Assembly: GCA_036788295.1 (NCBI GenBank)
Contig: DAIQNR010000020.1
Span: 7,497-71,496 of the forward strand
Length of the DNA: 64,000 bases
Source: JAHQVK01 sp036788295
Lineage (GTDB): Bacteria; Myxococcota; Kuafuiibacteriia; Kuafuiibacteriales; Kuafuiibacteriaceae
Direction of reading: 5' to 3'
This document shows, piece after piece, positions 61,901 to 64,000 of the stretch (positions within the stretch are counted from its first letter, which is position 1; every line of letters begins with the position of its first letter). The notes below the pieces were generated by a model. The model did not search any database and was not told the DNA's origin. It worked only from the letters and a program-made list of their open reading frames with translations. Position numbers and translations under genes: made by a program.

Positions 61901-63631
61901 GATTTTTCCGCGCTTTCGCTCCCAGCCCATCCACACCCCCTCCCGGTCGTTGTATCGACGCGACCGGTGGAGAAGGTGAAAGGGCGCCCGCCCAGGGTGG
62001 CGCGCGTTGAGATTTCGGATGCCGTCGCGGGCCCGGTGAAGGAGCTCCTCATCCCCCTCGATCGACTCGTGGCTCGCGTCCCGAAAGTCGGTGATCAGCG
62101 CGAAACAGAGCTCCGGATCGGGGTTTGCGAGCTGGTGCACCTCGAGCGACTCGAGCAGCGCGTCCACCTCCGTGGGGTCGGTGAGCATGGTTGGCACCGC
62201 GATCAGCGTCCGATGCTCGCTGGGGATGGCCTTCGAGAAGTCGAGCCGAGGGAGCCGGCGCGGTGGTGAAAACCTCGAAACCGCCGCGTGCACCACCGCG
62301 ATCGCGAGCTGGCTGCTGGCGATCGCCACCGGGAGCAGCAGCAGGGCCAGCGTCCACCCTCCGAGCGCCGAGGCCGCCCCAACCAGGAAGCCCGCGCTGA
62401 TTGCGGCGGTCAGCGAGAAGATGGCGACGGCGTAGGCGACGCGAAGCACGCTCCAGGAGAGTCGCCGCGCCGTCGCGCGGACCCCTCTTCCCGCGCCGAG
62501 CGCCTCTTCCAAACGAGCCCGGCCCTCGGGGACGAGGAGGTAGTAGCCCACATGGTTGACCCGGGAGCCGGAGGAGCTTCGGGCCAGGTCGACCGCAGCC
62601 CTCGCGACCTCGGGCTCATCCGCCCCGGCCAGCCGCGCGAGCGCCTCGACGACATGCCGGTAGTTGTCCCGAGTGGCGAAGTCCATCGTTCCGTAGACGC
62701 CCGCCGGGTCCTGGTTCAGCGCGCGCTCGACGACGCTGGATGCCTCGACGAAATCTTGCCAGTTCGTCGTAGTGACGAAGCGCAAGCTACCGATGGTGTT
62801 GCCGATGGCCACCTGGTCGGCGGCTTGGCTCTTGCTGACCACTTCAAGGACTTGCTCGATGGTTTGGCTCTCCGTCGCCAGACACTGCTCGAGCCACGCG
62901 ATCGGAAACGCCATCACGGGGGCCTGCCCCCGCAGCCTGGTGACGAGCTCGGCCACGAACGGCGGGCTGAGCGCCGGATCCGCCTTCACCAGGTCGGCGA
63001 GAACGAGCACCGCGGTCGCTGGCGCGGCGCTACCCTCGAGCAGCTGGTCCGCCCACCGCCGGGCGTCCTCTCGGTCATCGATACCGGCGGTGACGCTCCC
63101 GACGATGCGGCGGAGATTCTCGAGCAACGCGAGGCGCAGCATGATGGGGACCGCCCACAACTCCCCCAAAGAGAGCGGGCTCCCGGTCTGAAACGCGGCG
63201 ACGAAGGCGCCCAAGTTTTCCCCATCCACCCGGCCGTGCGAGTGCGAGATGAGCTCGATGGCGAGCTCGTAGACCCGGGGCATGCCCGCGCTCGGGCCGT
63301 CCATCAGTCGAGGCAACTCATGGCTGTATCGACGGGGCAAATGGAGACGGGCCGCCCGGACCTGCTCCTCGATGAGATGGTAGTTGTCGATGAACCACTC
63401 GGCCGCCGGCGTGATGCGGCGGCCGAGGGCTACGGCGTCGCTCACGAGCGCGTAGGCCTCACGGAGCGCGGCCTCGTTGTCATCGAGCCTGGACAAGAGC
63501 CGGTCGCGCCCTTCGACCGGCCCCAGCTCGCGCCGGCCGGACAGCGCGCGCGCGTGCTTCTCGAGCTGGGTCAGGCTGAACAGCTCGGCTGGAAGCGGCT
63601 TTTGGCCGTTGCGGGCAGGTCCCTTCTTCAA
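58922..63631 (-). CDS. ndvB: Cyclic beta-1,2-glucan synthase, N-terminal piece (GT84 initiation/elongation, membrane domains)
   Basis: 1570 residues up to the gap. The N-terminal helical region (WFIDNYHLIEEQVRAARLHLPRRYSHELP) is followed by a membrane pair near 400-450. The GT84 glycosyltransferase follows, with VIALDSDTHLPRDAA (DxD near residue 610), EGHGILQPRV, SHDLLEGALARAG and RVRWLRGDWQL. A second membrane block comes at 800-1000, and then the Glycoamylase_like/cyclising region (FYNWYDTQTLEPLPPMYVSTVDSGNLAGHL; SWSGSMFEYLMP; SYMAHHQGMALLSIAYVL). The enzyme initiates, elongates and cyclises periplasmic glucan from UDP-glucose in the inner membrane. The TTG start overlaps the stop of the upstream 87-residue gene (TTGA), so translation is coupled. 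Confidence 0.94.
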
Positions 63632-63891
63632 GGTCGTCCCCGGCCCGAGGTCGTCGATCCAGAGTTTGGGGATTCGCTCGCGCTTCCCCCGTTGCGAATC
63701 TCGGCGAAGATCGCCTCGTCCTCCTTGCGCTTCGATTCCTGCTCACGGAGGCGGGCCCGCTGCTCGGCAACCGCGGCGTCCTTCGACCTCGCGGCGTCTT
63801 CTACGAGGTCCTCGACCCCCTCCCCCTTGGTCTCGAGCTGCGTCGCCATCCGCTCCATGACCTCATCCTCATTGGGTGCGACTGATTTCAT
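63628..63891 (-). CDS. Small charged coiled-coil protein coupled to ndvB
   Basis: An 87-residue, Glu/Arg/Lys-rich soluble helical protein (VMERMATQLETKGEGVEDLVEDAARSKDAAVAEQRARLREQESKRKEDEAIFAEIRNGG). It has no recognised family. A GAGG box lies 7 nt before the ATG. Its TGA overlaps the TTG of the cyclic-glucan synthase gene, so it may be an assembly partner or regulator of that enzyme. Confidence 0.65.
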   Translation of the reverse strand: MKSVAPNEDEVMERMATQLETKGEGVEDLVEDAARSKDAAVAEQRARLREQESKRKEDEAIFAEIRNGGSASESPNSGSTTSGRGRP

Positions 63892-63906
63892 GAAATTACC
63901 TCTTCG

Positions 63907-63922
63907 CCGCCTGCGTAGGCGG
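63907..63922. other. Hairpin in the presumed leader of the ndvB operon
   Basis: CCGCCT-GCGT-AGGCGG, a perfect 6-bp stem with a 4-nt loop, 16 bp upstream of the small coupled gene. It is a possible leader structure. The rest of 63892-64000 shows no gene. Confidence 0.3.
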
Positions 63923-64000
63923 GACGGCGCGGCCGAAGACCCAAACCAAAGATGCTTTGGCCGGAGCACCGCCCCGGTTGTGGTTGGCGGAGAGTCTGTG

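Noticed and set aside
58673..62269. A 1198-codon plus-strand frame opposite ndvB
   Set aside because: Antisense to clear GT84/GH94 coding sequence, reads through an N-run and has no recognisable motif.

Overview
The window is high-GC (roughly 70 %) bacterial chromosome from a draft scaffold. It contains three runs of exactly 100 N. Several features point to Myxococcota or a related former deltaproteobacterial lineage: a MYXO-CTERM-like sorting tail (Cys, hydrophobic stretch, Arg cluster), many lipoproteins and beta-barrels, a degenerate sigma-54-type response regulator, PEGA and HEAT-repeat envelope proteins, and dense gene packing with ATGA/GTGA overlaps. Neither species nor genus can be fixed from the sequence. 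No rRNA, tRNA, CRISPR array or insertion sequence was seen.

Layout. 1-8.4 kb: housekeeping and envelope genes (KAS III-like fragment, DgkA-type lipid kinase, Smr protein, atypical response regulator, YegS-type lipid kinase coupled to an RluA pseudouridine synthase, GNAT, N-formylglutamate amidohydrolase, VKOR-DsbA fusion). 8.4-20.4 kb: clpS-clpA, a crotonase, a TonB-dependent receptor, a DEAD-box helicase, trpS, and a three-gene proton-translocating transhydrogenase operon. 20.4-24.5 kb: an unusual four-gene set made of an isoprenoid-synthase-fold-like protein, a 79-residue peptide, a polytopic histidine kinase and a DyP-peroxidase homologue with an altered active-site motif. 24.6-27.5 kb: secreted or outer-membrane proteins.

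27.6-38.6 kb is a probable metal-acquisition region. Two His-rich proteins flank an array of 25-bp palindromic repeats that is broken by an assembly gap. They are followed by a nine-gene, largely translationally coupled operon: two lipoproteins, DUF3450, a TtpC-like large ExbB, ExbB, ExbD, TonB, a TPR protein and a TonB-dependent receptor with His clusters in its plug. This matches the TonB2/TtpC type of energising system, here linked to its own receptor.

38.7-45.2 kb includes the clearest new item: a redoxin-like lipoprotein gene with an in-frame TGA at the first position of a CxxC motif, followed at the expected distance by a bacterial SECIS-like hairpin. It is very probably a selenoprotein that standard gene calling would split. 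A PEGA protein, a HEAT-repeat lipoprotein and glutamate dehydrogenase follow. 45.2-49.4 kb is one 1397-codon reading frame joining a papain-like protease, a probably dead alpha/beta-hydrolase, an SGNH hydrolase and a caspase-like domain, with a strong internal ribosome-binding site. 49.6-54.9 kb: coiled-coil lipoprotein, astB, AI-2E-type exporter, beta-hydroxyacid dehydrogenase and a DUF2959 lipoprotein. 55-63.9 kb: a very large cyclic beta-1,2-glucan synthase (NdvB/Cgs type) broken by two assembly gaps. One gap is an artefact, because both flanks carry the same 55 bp and merging them restores the frame.
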